A stretch of 35,344 bases of DNA. Source: an uncultured Asticcacaulis sp. GTDB lineage: Bacteria; Pseudomonadota; Alphaproteobacteria; Caulobacterales; Caulobacteraceae. This document shows, one piece after another, positions 7,953-15,864 of the stretch. The first letter of the stretch is position 1. Every line of letters starts with the position of its first letter. The notes beneath the pieces are model-generated. The model ran no database searches. It was not told the origin of the DNA and was given only the letters and a program-made list of their open reading frames with translations. A program made the translations under genes and the position numbers. The DNA lies in contig CAKZJB010000174.1 in assembly GCA_936940865.1 (NCBI GenBank), forward strand, positions 1 through 35,344, given 5' to 3'.

Positions 7953-8017
7953 CCGCATGGCTCGCCGCCTACGAAGCGGTGTCCTGACGCTTCGCTCTTT
8001 TAGGACAAGACGGCGGC
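7953..8017 (+). repeat. Dispersed folded repeat, copy 1
   Basis: Positions 7953-7991 match the last 39 bases of the window (35306-35344) at 33 of 39 positions, with identical blocks TGGCTCGCCG, GAAGC and TGTCCTGACGCT. Downstream, this copy closes a hairpin: GTCCT (7981-7985) pairs with AGGAC (8002-8006), and the outer GCCGCC pairs with GGCGGC (8012-8017). It lies between the divergent ClC gene and the end of the TetR gene. Function unknown; REP-like. Confidence 0.5.
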
Positions 8018-8041
8018 GCGGCAATGCCCATCGCCGCTGGA

Positions 8042-8614
8042 TCAGGCGGCCAGCAACCGTTCGACGGCCGCCTTGGCCGGCGCGAAAGCCGTGGTGTCGC
8101 GGCGCAATTGCGAGGTCAGCACCGCCCCCTGCAGCAGCAGCGCCACCATGGCGCCGAGACCGTCCGGATCGGCATAGCCGGCTTCACGGCACAGATCGAC
8201 GAAGCGCGCCTTGACATAATCGACCGACCGCCGGCCGGCGGCCTCGATGCCGGGGTGGCGGTCCTTGTACTCCTCGGCTGCCTTCATCGCCAGACAGCCG
8301 GCAAAGGCGGTCGCATCCATCAGGTCGCGGCGCACGTCGAACACGGCCAGGATGCGGCCGCGCGGATCGCCGGTCCTGGCCAGGGCCGGATCGAAGATCA
8401 TGGCCTCGACATTGCCGGCATAGCGGTCGAGCACCGCCTCGATCAGGTCTTCCTTGGACGCAAAGTACTTATACAGGGTCCGCTTGGATATGCCGCTGTC
8501 GGCCAGCACGGCATCGACGCCCGTGGCGTGGAAGCCGCCGCAATAGAAGAGCCGTTCGGCCCGGTCGAGAATCTCCTGCTTTTTCAGCGCCTGGGTGTCG
8601 GTGGTCATATCCAT
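8042..8614 (-). CDS. TetR/AcrR-family transcriptional regulator (190 aa)
   Basis: The N-terminal helix-turn-helix runs from KKQEILDRAERLFYCGGFHA through VDAVLADSGISKRTLYKYFA to SKEDLIEAVL, the classic TetR DNA-binding domain (about residues 9-58). The C-terminal all-helical part would bind an inducer and dimerise. The start ATG 8614 is chosen because GGAG stands seven bases upstream; longer in-frame starts lack a site. It is divergent from an SDR gene, and two palindromic operators lie between them. It probably represses both itself and the SDR gene, with release by a small, possibly reactive molecule that the SDR enzyme handles. Confidence 0.9.
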   Translation of the reverse strand: MDMTTDTQALKKQEILDRAERLFYCGGFHATGVDAVLADSGISKRTLYKYFASKEDLIEAVLDRYAGNVEAMIFDPALARTGDPRGRILAVFDVRRDLMDATAFAGCLAMKAAEEYKDRHPGIEAAGRRSVDYVKARFVDLCREAGYADPDGLGAMVALLLQGAVLTSQLRRDTTAFAPAKAAVERLLAA

Positions 8615-8703
8615 ACTCTTACTCCGTAACGCGGTGTTGGGAAACACCGCGAACGCCGGCTTTTCGGCGCCCGAAAAAATATATGGGGTCACCCCTTGAA
8701 AGT

Positions 8704-8721
8704 GTAAACAGGTCTGTTTAC
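8704..8721. promoter_or_regulatory. TetR operator, site 1
   Basis: GTAAACAGGTCTGTTTAC is an 18-bp inverted repeat with GTAAACAG and CTGTTTAC arms. It sits between the divergent TetR and SDR genes, 69 bp upstream of the SDR start. Arm sequence and size fit TetR-family operators. It shares both six-base arms with the second site 27 bp away. Confidence 0.7.
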
Positions 8722-8730
8722 CTGCGCTTT

Positions 8731-8748
8731 GTAAACAGATCGGTTTAC
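8731..8748. promoter_or_regulatory. TetR operator, site 2
   Basis: GTAAACAGATCGGTTTAC is the second 18-bp inverted repeat, with the same GTAAAC/GTTTAC arms as site 1. It is 42 bp upstream of the SDR start and probably overlaps that gene's promoter. Centre-to-centre spacing of 27 bp suggests two dimers binding on roughly similar faces of the helix. Confidence 0.7.
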
Positions 8749-8789
8749 ACCGCCGCGCCTGCGACGGATGAAAACTCTAGGAGCCCACC

Positions 8790-9533
8790 ATGTCTGTCCT
8801 TTCCGGCAAAACCGTCCTTGTCACCGGCGCCAGCCGCGGCATCGGCCTGGCCACCGTCCGCCGCCTGCTGCAAACCGGCGCGACGAAAATCTACGCGGCG
8901 GCGCGCCGCCCCGAAGCCCTGCCCGATTTCGGCGACACCCGCATCCAGCCGCTGCAGCTCGACATCACCGACCCGGCCAGCATCGCAGCGGCGGCGGCAA
9001 AGGCCGCCGATGTCGACGTGCTGATCAACAATGCCGGCACGGCCACCTTCAACGACTTCCTGACCAGCCCGCTCGACAGCATCGCGTCGGACCTCGACAC
9101 CAACTATTACGGGACGCTCAACGTCATCCGCGCCTTCGCGCCGACGTTCGTGGCGAAGGGCAAGGGCACCATCGCCAACGTGGTCAGCGTCGTCGGCCTG
9201 ACCTCGGCGCCCATCTTCCCAGGCTATTCCGCGTCGAAGGCGGCGCTGCATTCGCTCACCCAGACCCTGCGCTTTCAACTTAAGCCATCGGGTGTGGACG
9301 TGCTCGGCATCTATCCCGGTCCGATCGACACCGACATGGCGAAGGACCTGACCTTCGACAAGGCGTCGCCGGAGTCGACCGCCGACCTGATCGTCAAGGG
9401 CATCGAGGCCGGCGATACCTACATCTTCCCGGATCCGGCCTCCCAATGGATCGGATCGTTGTGGGAAAAGGACGGCCGCGCGCTCGACACCGCACTGGCC
9501 CAGTCCGAAACCGCCGAAGCCGAACCGGCGTGA
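8790..9533 (+). CDS. SDR-family NAD(P)-dependent oxidoreductase (247 aa)
   Basis: A classical short-chain dehydrogenase/reductase, cytosolic. The cofactor motif TGASRGIG is at residues 12-19, NNAG at 80-83, catalytic Ser133 in NVVSVVG, and the YSASK catalytic pair Tyr146/Lys150. PGPIDTDMAK is the usual post-active-site segment. The substrate, a carbonyl or alcohol, cannot be predicted. GGAG precedes ATG 8790. The gene is divergent from a TetR regulator and preceded by two palindromic operators, so expression is probably induced by substrate. A bidirectional terminator follows immediately. Confidence 0.92.
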   Translation: MSVLSGKTVLVTGASRGIGLATVRRLLQTGATKIYAAARRPEALPDFGDTRIQPLQLDITDPASIAAAAAKAADVDVLINNAGTATFNDFLTSPLDSIASDLDTNYYGTLNVIRAFAPTFVAKGKGTIANVVSVVGLTSAPIFPGYSASKAALHSLTQTLRFQLKPSGVDVLGIYPGPIDTDMAKDLTFDKASPESTADLIVKGIEAGDTYIFPDPASQWIGSLWEKDGRALDTALAQSETAEAEPA

Positions 9534-9538
9534 CGATA

Positions 9539-9570
9539 AAAGGGCGGGGTGCCGAGGCATCCCGCCCTTT
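9539..9570. terminator. Bidirectional terminator between convergent genes
   Basis: AAAGGGCGGG (9539-9548) pairs with CCCGCCCTTT (9561-9570) over 10 bp around a 12-base loop. It fills the 38-bp gap between the SDR gene and the convergent epimerase gene. The T-rich tail is better on the minus strand (TTTT) than on the plus strand. Confidence 0.75.
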
Positions 9571-9571
9571 C

Positions 9572-10465
9572 CTATTTCAGTGTCGCCATGATCTGCGGCA
9601 GGGGCGTCTTCGGCACGTGACCGATAATGGATTCGAGCCGCCCGTCCCTCAGCGCATGCGGCACATCCCACAGATACAGCATTTCCAGCGTGGCCCTGAG
9701 CGACGGGCCGAACAAGGCCGCGATATGGAACAACACGCGAGGAAAGGCCGCGACACGGGCGCCGGCCGCATCCGCGATCTGCCGCATCGACACATTGTGG
9801 TTTTCGAAGTGGAAAACCTCGAAATCGCCAAGCCGGTCCTCGGATTCCGCCAGCCTGACAGCCGTTTCGGCCAGGTCCGGCAGATAGGCCCAGGCGTGGA
9901 TGGTGTCGAACCGCCCCGGCGCGGTCAGCCGGCCCTTTTTCAGATCCTTCGCCACCAGCATCGACATCCAGCTGTTGGCGCCGCCGATGAAGTCGCCGGC
10001 CCGGACGATCGCCACCTTCAGGCGGCCGGCGCGGGCGCGATCCGCCAGCATGGTCTCGATGGCCACGCGGTTTCGCCCCTTGACCGTAGACGGTTTCGCC
10101 TTCGTCTCCGGCCACAGTTCGGCCGGCATGGTGCGTCCGAAATTATAGACATTGCCGGGGAAGATCATGCGTGCGCCCAAGGCGCCGGCAAGGTCGGCCG
10201 CCGCCGTATGCAGCGGCAATCCCAACCTGCGCCATCGATGGTAAGGCGCATTCAGCCCGTTGAAGACGATATCGACCGGCCCCGTGGCCTTTGCAACGGC
10301 CGCCGCATCGAACAGGTCGGCGGTGACGGCGACCGCGCCTTCGGGCAGCGACGCCGCCCTGCGTTCCCGAACCAGCGCCAGGACGCGCCAGCCGTGGTCC
10401 AGAAAGGCCAGGGTGGCAGCCTGGCCTACGCTGCCCATCGCGCCGAGGATCAGGACGGTCTTCAT
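9572..10465 (-). CDS. NAD-dependent epimerase/dehydratase-family (atypical SDR) protein (297 aa)
   Basis: The N-terminal Rossmann motif is VLILGAMGSVGQA, a variant of GxxGxxG, so it binds NAD(P). FNGLNAPYHRW, GNVYNFG and the long C-terminal helical part fit extended or atypical SDR proteins (NAD-dependent epimerase/dehydratase, NmrA-like neighbours). The canonical YxxxK is not obvious; VYNFG occupies its place, so catalysis or substrate class is uncertain. The start MKTVLILG at 10465 overlaps the stop of the upstream DUF4260 gene by one base (TGATG), so the pair is co-translated. It ends beside a bidirectional terminator. Confidence 0.85.
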   Translation of the reverse strand: MKTVLILGAMGSVGQAATLAFLDHGWRVLALVRERRAASLPEGAVAVTADLFDAAAVAKATGPVDIVFNGLNAPYHRWRRLGLPLHTAAADLAGALGARMIFPGNVYNFGRTMPAELWPETKAKPSTVKGRNRVAIETMLADRARAGRLKVAIVRAGDFIGGANSWMSMLVAKDLKKGRLTAPGRFDTIHAWAYLPDLAETAVRLAESEDRLGDFEVFHFENHNVSMRQIADAAGARVAAFPRVLFHIAALFGPSLRATLEMLYLWDVPHALRDGRLESIIGHVPKTPLPQIMATLK

Positions 10466-10878
10466 CACATGACCTCCGCGGGACGGCATTGCGCGTTGCG
10501 GGCGGCCTTGCCCTTGAGGCCAAGGTGCGTGGCGCCGAAGCCGTCGGCATATTTAAGGCCATACCCCAGAAAGCGGTCGAAGCCGATATGCGCCATCCAG
10601 ATCAGGCCGATCTCAAGCGCCAGGGGGGTCTGGCCGAAGACGCCCCAGCCGATTGCGGCCAACGGCAGCAGATACCAGTGAGCGAGGTTATAAAGAGCCG
10701 CGCCCGCCCGGCGGCCGGCCAGGTAGCCCAGCATCGAGAGATCCGGCGCCAGGAACAGGATGGCGAACAGCCACCAGTCCCCGCCGGTCCTGGCATAGGC
10801 CGCACAGGCGGCGATCAGAACAAACAAGCCTTCGAGGCGAAGGAGCGCCTTGGGCGCCCCGGTAACGGTTCCGGTCAT
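10465..10878 (-). CDS. DUF4260 family membrane protein (137 aa)
   Basis: Recognised as DUF4260 by the order LRLEGLFVLIAACAAYA, WWLFAILFLAPDLSMLGYLA, GAALYNLAHWYLLPLAAIGW, IWMAHIGFDRFLGYGLKY and FGATHLG. It has three to four membrane segments and probably sits in the inner membrane. No biochemical role is known for the family. ATG 10878 has GGAG eight bases upstream. It is the first gene of a two-gene operon with the epimerase-like gene and is divergent from a LysR-type regulator 87 bp away, which likely controls it. Confidence 0.9.
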   Translation of the reverse strand: MTGTVTGAPKALLRLEGLFVLIAACAAYARTGGDWWLFAILFLAPDLSMLGYLAGRRAGAALYNLAHWYLLPLAAIGWGVFGQTPLALEIGLIWMAHIGFDRFLGYGLKYADGFGATHLGLKGKAARNAQCRPAEVM

Positions 10879-10965
10879 GATGTAGTCTCCGTGGTTGACG
10901 CATGGAGATTGCATCATTTATTTTTGCATGTTTATTGGCGAAATAATTATAGATTGTATTCAAAA
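10879..10965. promoter_or_regulatory. Divergent promoter region for LysR and the DUF4260 operon
   Basis: An 87-bp gap that is strikingly AT-rich compared with its surroundings, including TTTATTTTTGCATG and AATAATTATAGATT. It must carry both promoters and, as usual for LysR proteins, the binding site of the regulator it flanks. No single palindrome stands out. Confidence 0.45.
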
Positions 10966-11856
10966 ATGAATAATATCGATTGGACGCTTCTGCGCTCCTT
11001 CCTGGCAGTCGTCGAAACCGGTTCATTGTCGGCCGCCGCCACGCGCATCGCCACGACGCAGCCGACGCTCAGTCGCCACGTGCGCGAACTTGAAACGGCC
11101 CTGGGCGTGACGCTCTTCACGCGCTCGGTGCGCGGGCTGGAACCGACAGAGGCCGCCCTGGGGCTTGTCGACGATGCCCGCGCCATGGGCGCCGCCGCCG
11201 AAGCCCTGGCTCTGAAGGCGCAGGGCCGGTCGCAGCAACTGAGCGGCACGGTGCGCATCACGGCCTCGGTCGTCGTCGCCAACCTGCTGCTGCCGCCGGT
11301 CGTGGCGGCCTTGCGGGAGGCGGAGCCGCACATCCAGGTCGAAGTCGTCGCATCGGACATGGCGCAAAACCTGCTGCGCCGCGACGCGGATATCGCGCTG
11401 CGCATGTTCGATCCGACACAGACAGCCCTGATCGCACGCAAGCTCGGTGAAACGCCGCTCGGCCTGTTCGGCGCCAAGTCCTACATCGCGCGCCGGGGCA
11501 GGCCCGAAACCCTGCCCGACCTGCTGAACCACGACGTCATCGGCTTCGACCGCAGCGACCTTATCCTCAAGGGCTATGCGTACCACGGCTTCCCGGTCAC
11601 GCGAGAACAGTTCCCGGTGCGCTGCGACGACCAGATGGTGTGCTGGCACCTCCTGCTGGCGGGGGCGGGCCTGGGCTTCGCGCAAACGCTTCTCGCCGGG
11701 CGCCGGCCGGAACTGGAGCCGGTCCATATCGGCATGTTCGTGCCGCCCCTGCCCGTCTGGCTGGTGATGCACGAGGAGGTCCGCAGCAATGCGCGCATCC
11801 GACGCGTCGCAGATTTTTTGAGCGCGGCTTTGACCGAAATTCTGCATAAGTCCTGA
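10966..11856 (+). CDS. LysR-family transcriptional regulator (296 aa)
   Basis: The winged helix-turn-helix at residues 1-60 reads MNNIDWTLLRSFLAVVETGS, then LSAAATRIATTQPTLSRHVR and ELETALGVTLFTR, the standard LysR DNA-binding domain. The C-terminal periplasmic-binding-protein-like effector domain begins near LSGTVRITAS. The start ATG 10966 follows an A-rich stretch; no strong Shine-Dalgarno sequence is visible, though MNNIDWTLLRSF is a typical LysR beginning. It is divergent from the DUF4260 and epimerase genes and is probably their regulator; the effector is unknown. It could also influence the MFS gene downstream, 138 bp away. Confidence 0.92.
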   Translation: MNNIDWTLLRSFLAVVETGSLSAAATRIATTQPTLSRHVRELETALGVTLFTRSVRGLEPTEAALGLVDDARAMGAAAEALALKAQGRSQQLSGTVRITASVVVANLLLPPVVAALREAEPHIQVEVVASDMAQNLLRRDADIALRMFDPTQTALIARKLGETPLGLFGAKSYIARRGRPETLPDLLNHDVIGFDRSDLILKGYAYHGFPVTREQFPVRCDDQMVCWHLLLAGAGLGFAQTLLAGRRPELEPVHIGMFVPPLPVWLVMHEEVRSNARIRRVADFLSAALTEILHKS

Positions 11857-11866
11857 AAAGACTTTA

Positions 11867-11887
11867 ATGTTACCAACGTAGCAACAT
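11867..11887. promoter_or_regulatory. Imperfect 21-bp palindrome upstream of an MFS gene
   Basis: ATGTT and AACAT arms flank an imperfectly symmetric core (ACCAACGTAGC). It lies just after the LysR stop and about 107 bp before the MFS start. Size and arm symmetry fit a LacI/GntR-type operator. No matching regulator gene is adjacent, so the assignment is tentative. Confidence 0.3.
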
Positions 11888-11994
11888 GATGCGTGATTGC
11901 CACGTTAATCAACACATTGAAAAAACAGCTTTCTTTTACCGGGAACGCGGGTATGGCTTGAAGAAAACATCCGTGTACGGGGACGCTACTCAAA

Positions 11995-13584
11995 ATGAAT
12001 GCGAACGTTTTTCTGGACCGCCGGGGCGTCTGGGCCTTTGGCCTCGGCTGCGTGGCCGTGACCATCGGCGTGCTGCTGCACATTCCCATGTTCTGGATGG
12101 GCAAGGACATGGGCTTCAGGCTGGCCGGCATGCCGATGGATCCCGGCATGATCTTCGGTATGTTCCTGATCGTCGCCGGCATCGGGATCGCGGCCTACGG
12201 CCTGTTGCCCCAGAGGGTGACGCAGCAGATCGAAAACGCGTCGCGCATTTCGGTCCACGCACCGGAAGACGCGCCACTCGGCGCCGCACACTGGGGGTTG
12301 ATGGCCGTCCTGGTCGTGGCGCTGGTCATCGACGTCATGAAGCCGGCGTCGCTGGGCTTCGTCATGCCGGGCATGGTCAAGGAATACGGCGTACCTAAGG
12401 CCACGGCGGCGCTCGTCCCCTTCTTCGCCCTGATCGGCACCGTCACCGGCTCGATCCTGTGGGGCATCATCGCCGATATCTATGGGCGCAAGGCGTCGAT
12501 CCTGCTGTCGGCGGTCGTCTTCGTCGGCACCTCGATCTGCGGCGCCATGCCGTCGCTGGAGTGGAATATCGGCATGTGCTTCCTCATGGGCGCCGGCGCC
12601 GGCGGCATGCTACCGGTCACCTATGCGCTTCTGGCCGAAACCATGCCGTCAAAGCATCGCGGCTGGGCGCTGGTGCTTGTCGGCGGCCTCGGCGCCGTCG
12701 GCGGATATTTCGCGGCTTCCGGCTTCTCCGCCGTTCTCGTTCCGACCTTCTCCTGGCGGATTCTCTGGCTGATCAACCTGCCGACGGGCCTCATTCTCAT
12801 TCTTATGGGCGGTCTCATTCCGGAATCAGCCAAATTCCTGTTGTCGCGTGGCCGGCGTGAAGAGGCCGTCAAGATGATGGCGCGCTTCGGCACGAGGAGC
12901 AGCGTGCTCGGCGAAGGCGAAGAAGACCCGGAAGACGTCTTCGTCCATGGCCACCACGACGGCCCTCAGCCGAAATTGTGGACCGCGGGCCTGATCGGCA
13001 AGACGGCGGCGCTGTCGATCGCCGCCATCAGCTGGGGCCTGATCAATTTCGGCCTGCTGCTGTGGCTGCCCAATGCCCTGGTCGAACAGGGCTACGACAT
13101 GGGGACCTCATCGAAGCTGCTGGCGGAGTCGTCGCTGATCGCCTTCCCGACCGTCTTCCTGTGCGCGCTGATGTACAGCCGCTGGAGTACCAAGTGGTCG
13201 CTGGTCACGCTGGTCGCGGTGACCCTGGGTGGCCTGCTGTGGATCCTTTTGCTCGAGACGAAGCTCGGCGGCAGCCCGGTCTTCCCGGTCGCCCTGCTGA
13301 TTGTCGGCTCGAATGGGCTTCTGGCCATTCTCCTGCCCTTCACATCGGAATGCTATCCGCTCAAGGTCCGCGGCCGCGCCACCGGCTGGGTCGCGGCCTG
13401 CACCAAGGGCGGCGGCGTGCTGGCGCAGTCCTTGAGCATTACCGCCCTGGTGCCGCCGCTGGGCATCGCCGCCCTGATGATCATGGCGCCGATCGCCGTG
13501 GCGCTGTTCCTGATCGTCCGCTACGGCACCGAAACGCGCGGTTTGGATTTGCGCGACCTGGAAAAGCAGAAGCAGGCGGCCTGA
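11995..13584 (+). CDS. MFS transporter with two extra N-terminal membrane segments (529 aa)
   Basis: An inner-membrane major facilitator protein. The MFS core starts near residue 105 (LMAVLVVALVIDVMKPASLG) and has motif A at WGIIADIYGRKASILL, the PESAKFLLSRGRREEA segment after TM6, and a C-terminal half ending in ETRGLDLRDLE. About 75 residues precede the core and contain two further hydrophobic segments (GVWAFGLGCVAVTIGVLLHI and MIFGMFLIVAGIGIAAYGLL), making it longer than the usual 12-helix carrier. Overall it resembles sugar porter and aromatic-acid carriers; the substrate is unknown. GGGGA lies about 13 bases before the ATG. It ends at a strong terminator. Confidence 0.88.
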   Translation: MNANVFLDRRGVWAFGLGCVAVTIGVLLHIPMFWMGKDMGFRLAGMPMDPGMIFGMFLIVAGIGIAAYGLLPQRVTQQIENASRISVHAPEDAPLGAAHWGLMAVLVVALVIDVMKPASLGFVMPGMVKEYGVPKATAALVPFFALIGTVTGSILWGIIADIYGRKASILLSAVVFVGTSICGAMPSLEWNIGMCFLMGAGAGGMLPVTYALLAETMPSKHRGWALVLVGGLGAVGGYFAASGFSAVLVPTFSWRILWLINLPTGLILILMGGLIPESAKFLLSRGRREEAVKMMARFGTRSSVLGEGEEDPEDVFVHGHHDGPQPKLWTAGLIGKTAALSIAAISWGLINFGLLLWLPNALVEQGYDMGTSSKLLAESSLIAFPTVFLCALMYSRWSTKWSLVTLVAVTLGGLLWILLLETKLGGSPVFPVALLIVGSNGLLAILLPFTSECYPLKVRGRATGWVAACTKGGGVLAQSLSITALVPPLGIAALMIMAPIAVALFLIVRYGTETRGLDLRDLEKQKQAA

Positions 13585-13599
13585 GCCGCTTCGCTCGCG

Positions 13600-13640
13600 A
13601 AAAGAAAAGGCCGGTCTTTCGGGACCGGCCTTTTCTTTTT
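13600..13640. terminator. Strong bidirectional intrinsic terminator
   Basis: AAAAGAAAAGGCCGGTC pairs perfectly with GACCGGCCTTTTCTTTT (17 bp) around a 6-base loop, with T-runs on both strands. It lies between the convergent MFS and hydroxylase genes and overlaps the hydroxylase stop codon (13639-13641). Confidence 0.9.
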
Positions 13641-14697
13641 AATCGATCCGGCGCTTGCCGACCACGAACAATGCGTAGGTCCGCAGGAAGTCGTAATAAT
13701 CGCGGATCAGGTCGATGAAGAACAGGTAGCCGTGGCGATAGGGCGTGTCGACGCCGATGGGCAGGGTCTGGTCGGCCTCGCCCTTCCAGGTGCCGAACAG
13801 GTGGTCCCAGAGGGGCGCGATGGCGAAGTGGCCGACGCCGTTCGACTTATAATCCAGGATGTGGTGCAGGCGGTGATGGTTGGGTGACTGGATGATCCAG
13901 CGGCCGAACCAGCCCCAGTTCGAATCGATGCCGGAATGGATGAACAGGCCGATCGTCATGACGATAAGGTTGACCTCGATCATGGCCGACACCGGCGCGC
14001 CCAGGATAGCCATGGGGACGTTGATGATGAAGGTGCCGGTGAAGGCCGCCGGGTGCGAGCGCAGCGAGGTGATGACGCAGAAGTCGCGCGTCGAGTGGTG
14101 GTAGCGGTGCAGCGGCCAGAAGAAATAGGTGTGGTCGAGGCGGTGCGTCCAGTAATCGAAGAAGGTGTAGATCCAGAAGCAGACGAAGACCTGGGCAAAG
14201 CCTGGCAGCAGCGACAGGCCGAACTCCGCGCCGAAGGCATGGACCAGGGCCGTATGGATCCACACGCCGATACCCGCCGACAGGCCGAAGGTCATGACCT
14301 TGCCAAGCAGCGGGATCAGCGGCGTCTGGCCGGCGAACAGATAGGCCAGGTCCATGCGGATGCTGTCGTTGCGGTCGAACAGGATGCGGCGGATCGAGCT
14401 CAGGGCCCAGCCGACCGCGATCGCCTCGACATAGAAGGTAAAGGGCAGGATGGCGAAAAGCAGCACGGCCGAATCGCGGACCTTCTGGCGAATGTCGTGA
14501 AACGTGAAGACATCACCGCGAACCTTCAGCGAGACGACATCCGGCAGGGATGCGCCAATCATCGACCAAAGCGACCACAGGCCCCACAGGTAGGCGCCGA
14601 AGACCAACGCCGCCATCGCCCAGATCACGGGCTGATGCGCCTTGCGGACCGGGGCGGGGGTAAATGTTTCGCTGTGGACCATAGGCTGTTCGAACAT
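13639..14697 (-). CDS. Sterol desaturase/fatty acid hydroxylase family protein (352 aa)
   Basis: An integral-membrane di-iron oxygenase of the fatty acid hydroxylase superfamily. Four or more membrane segments surround the three histidine boxes: HRLDH, HRYHHS and, further on, HHRLHH, which with other His residues bind two irons. Such enzymes hydroxylate or desaturate sterols, carotenoids, lipids or alkyl chains. The N-terminal 130 residues add two more hydrophobic segments. The start at 14697 (MFEQPMVHSETF) is chosen because earlier codons do not look coding; AGGA is somewhat far upstream, and Met6 is an alternative. It is divergent from the adenine deaminase gene. Confidence 0.88.
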   Translation of the reverse strand: MFEQPMVHSETFTPAPVRKAHQPVIWAMAALVFGAYLWGLWSLWSMIGASLPDVVSLKVRGDVFTFHDIRQKVRDSAVLLFAILPFTFYVEAIAVGWALSSIRRILFDRNDSIRMDLAYLFAGQTPLIPLLGKVMTFGLSAGIGVWIHTALVHAFGAEFGLSLLPGFAQVFVCFWIYTFFDYWTHRLDHTYFFWPLHRYHHSTRDFCVITSLRSHPAAFTGTFIINVPMAILGAPVSAMIEVNLIVMTIGLFIHSGIDSNWGWFGRWIIQSPNHHRLHHILDYKSNGVGHFAIAPLWDHLFGTWKGEADQTLPIGVDTPYRHGYLFFIDLIRDYYDFLRTYALFVVGKRRID

Positions 14698-14835
14698 GGG
14701 CAGGTCTCGCGTCCTTTCGTGCCAAAGCGGCGTTTTTCCGCTCACAGGCGAGTACCTGTGCAAAAAATACGCCAGAAGAGCCTTGCCAATCGCGGACACA
14801 TGCTTTGACTATGATTGCGTATCAGGAGCCTCCCC

Positions 14836-15864
14836 ATGCCCGACAGCCTTTCCGTCTCCGCGCTCGATGCCTTCGTCACCGGTCTGCCCAAGGCCGAACT
14901 GCACCTCCATATCGAAGGCTCGCTCGAACCCGAACTGATGTTCGCGCTTGCGCAGCGCAACAAGGTCGACCTGCCCTTCGCCACGGTCGAAGATGTCCGC
15001 GCGGCCTACGCCTTTTCGAACCTGCAGGATTTCCTCGACATCTATTACCAGGGCGCCAACGTCCTGCGCGAGGAAGAGGACTTCTACGACCTGGCCATGG
15101 CCTATGTCCGCCGCGCGGCCGCCGACAGCGTGCGCCACGCGGAAATCTTCTTCGATCCGCAGACCCACACCGACCGCGGCATTCCCTACGACGTGGTGAT
15201 CAAGGGTCTGTTGCGCGCCCAGGCCGACGCGAAGGTATTGGGTCTGTCGGTTTCGATCATCCATTCCTTCCTGCGTCATTTGCCGGAAGAGGCCGCCTTC
15301 GACAGCCTGAAGATGGCCGAGCCGTATCTCGACAAGCTCCTGGGTGTCGGGCTCGATTCGTCGGAGGTCGGGCATCCGCCGGAAAAATTCGCGCGCGTCT
15401 TCGCCCGCGCCCGCGACATGGGCCTGAAGCTGACCTGCCATGCCGGCGAGGAAGGCCCGCCGGACTATGTGTGGCAGGCGCTCGATATCCTGAAGATCGA
15501 CCGCATCGATCACGGCAACCGCGCGCTGGAAGACCCCAGGCTGGTCGAACGCATCGTGAGGGATGGCCTGACGCTGACTGTCTGCCCGCTGTCGAATCAC
15601 AAGCTCTGCGTCGTCGACGACCTTAAGGACCACCCTATCCCGCGCATGCTGGAGCTGGGCCTGAAGGCCACGGTCAATTCCGACGACCCGGCCTATTTCG
15701 GCGGCTATGTGAACGACAATTTCCGGGCGCTGACCGGACGCGGGCTGATCGGCCGCGAAGCCTGCCTGACCCTGGCCCGCAACAGCGTCATCGGTTCCTT
15801 TCTGTCCGACATGGAAAAGACCACGCTACTGGCTGAAATCGAGGCGTACGCGGCCGCGCGGTGA
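14836..15864 (+). CDS. Adenine deaminase, adenosine deaminase-like type (342 aa)
   Basis: It deaminates adenine to hypoxanthine in purine salvage, in the cytosol. It is a zinc amidohydrolase TIM barrel: metal ligands His23 and His25 ([12 protein letters not shown]), His202 in CHAGEEGPP with catalytic Glu205, His226 in RIDHGNR, and Asp283-Asp284 in [36 protein letters not shown] and CPLSNHKL are characteristic of the Aah1/bacterial adenine deaminase branch rather than true adenosine deaminases, though the ADA label remains possible. AGGAG precedes ATG 14836. The 3' end overlaps a convergent membrane-protein gene by 39 bp. Confidence 0.9.
   Translation: MPDSLSVSALDAFVTGLPKAELHLHIEGSLEPELMFALAQRNKVDLPFATVEDVRAAYAFSNLQDFLDIYYQGANVLREEEDFYDLAMAYVRRAAADSVRHAEIFFDPQTHTDRGIPYDVVIKGLLRAQADAKVLGLSVSIIHSFLRHLPEEAAFDSLKMAEPYLDKLLGVGLDSSEVGHPPEKFARVFARARDMGLKLTCHAGEEGPPDYVWQALDILKIDRIDHGNRALEDPRLVERIVRDGLTLTVCPLSNHKLCVVDDLKDHPIPRMLELGLKATVNSDDPAYFGGYVNDNFRALTGRGLIGREACLTLARNSVIGSFLSDMEKTTLLAEIEAYAAAR

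Noticed and set aside
7924-8214. Arg-rich plus-strand frame starting at 7924
   Set aside because: Passes through the folded repeat and then antisense to the TetR gene; no Shine-Dalgarno sequence and very biased composition.
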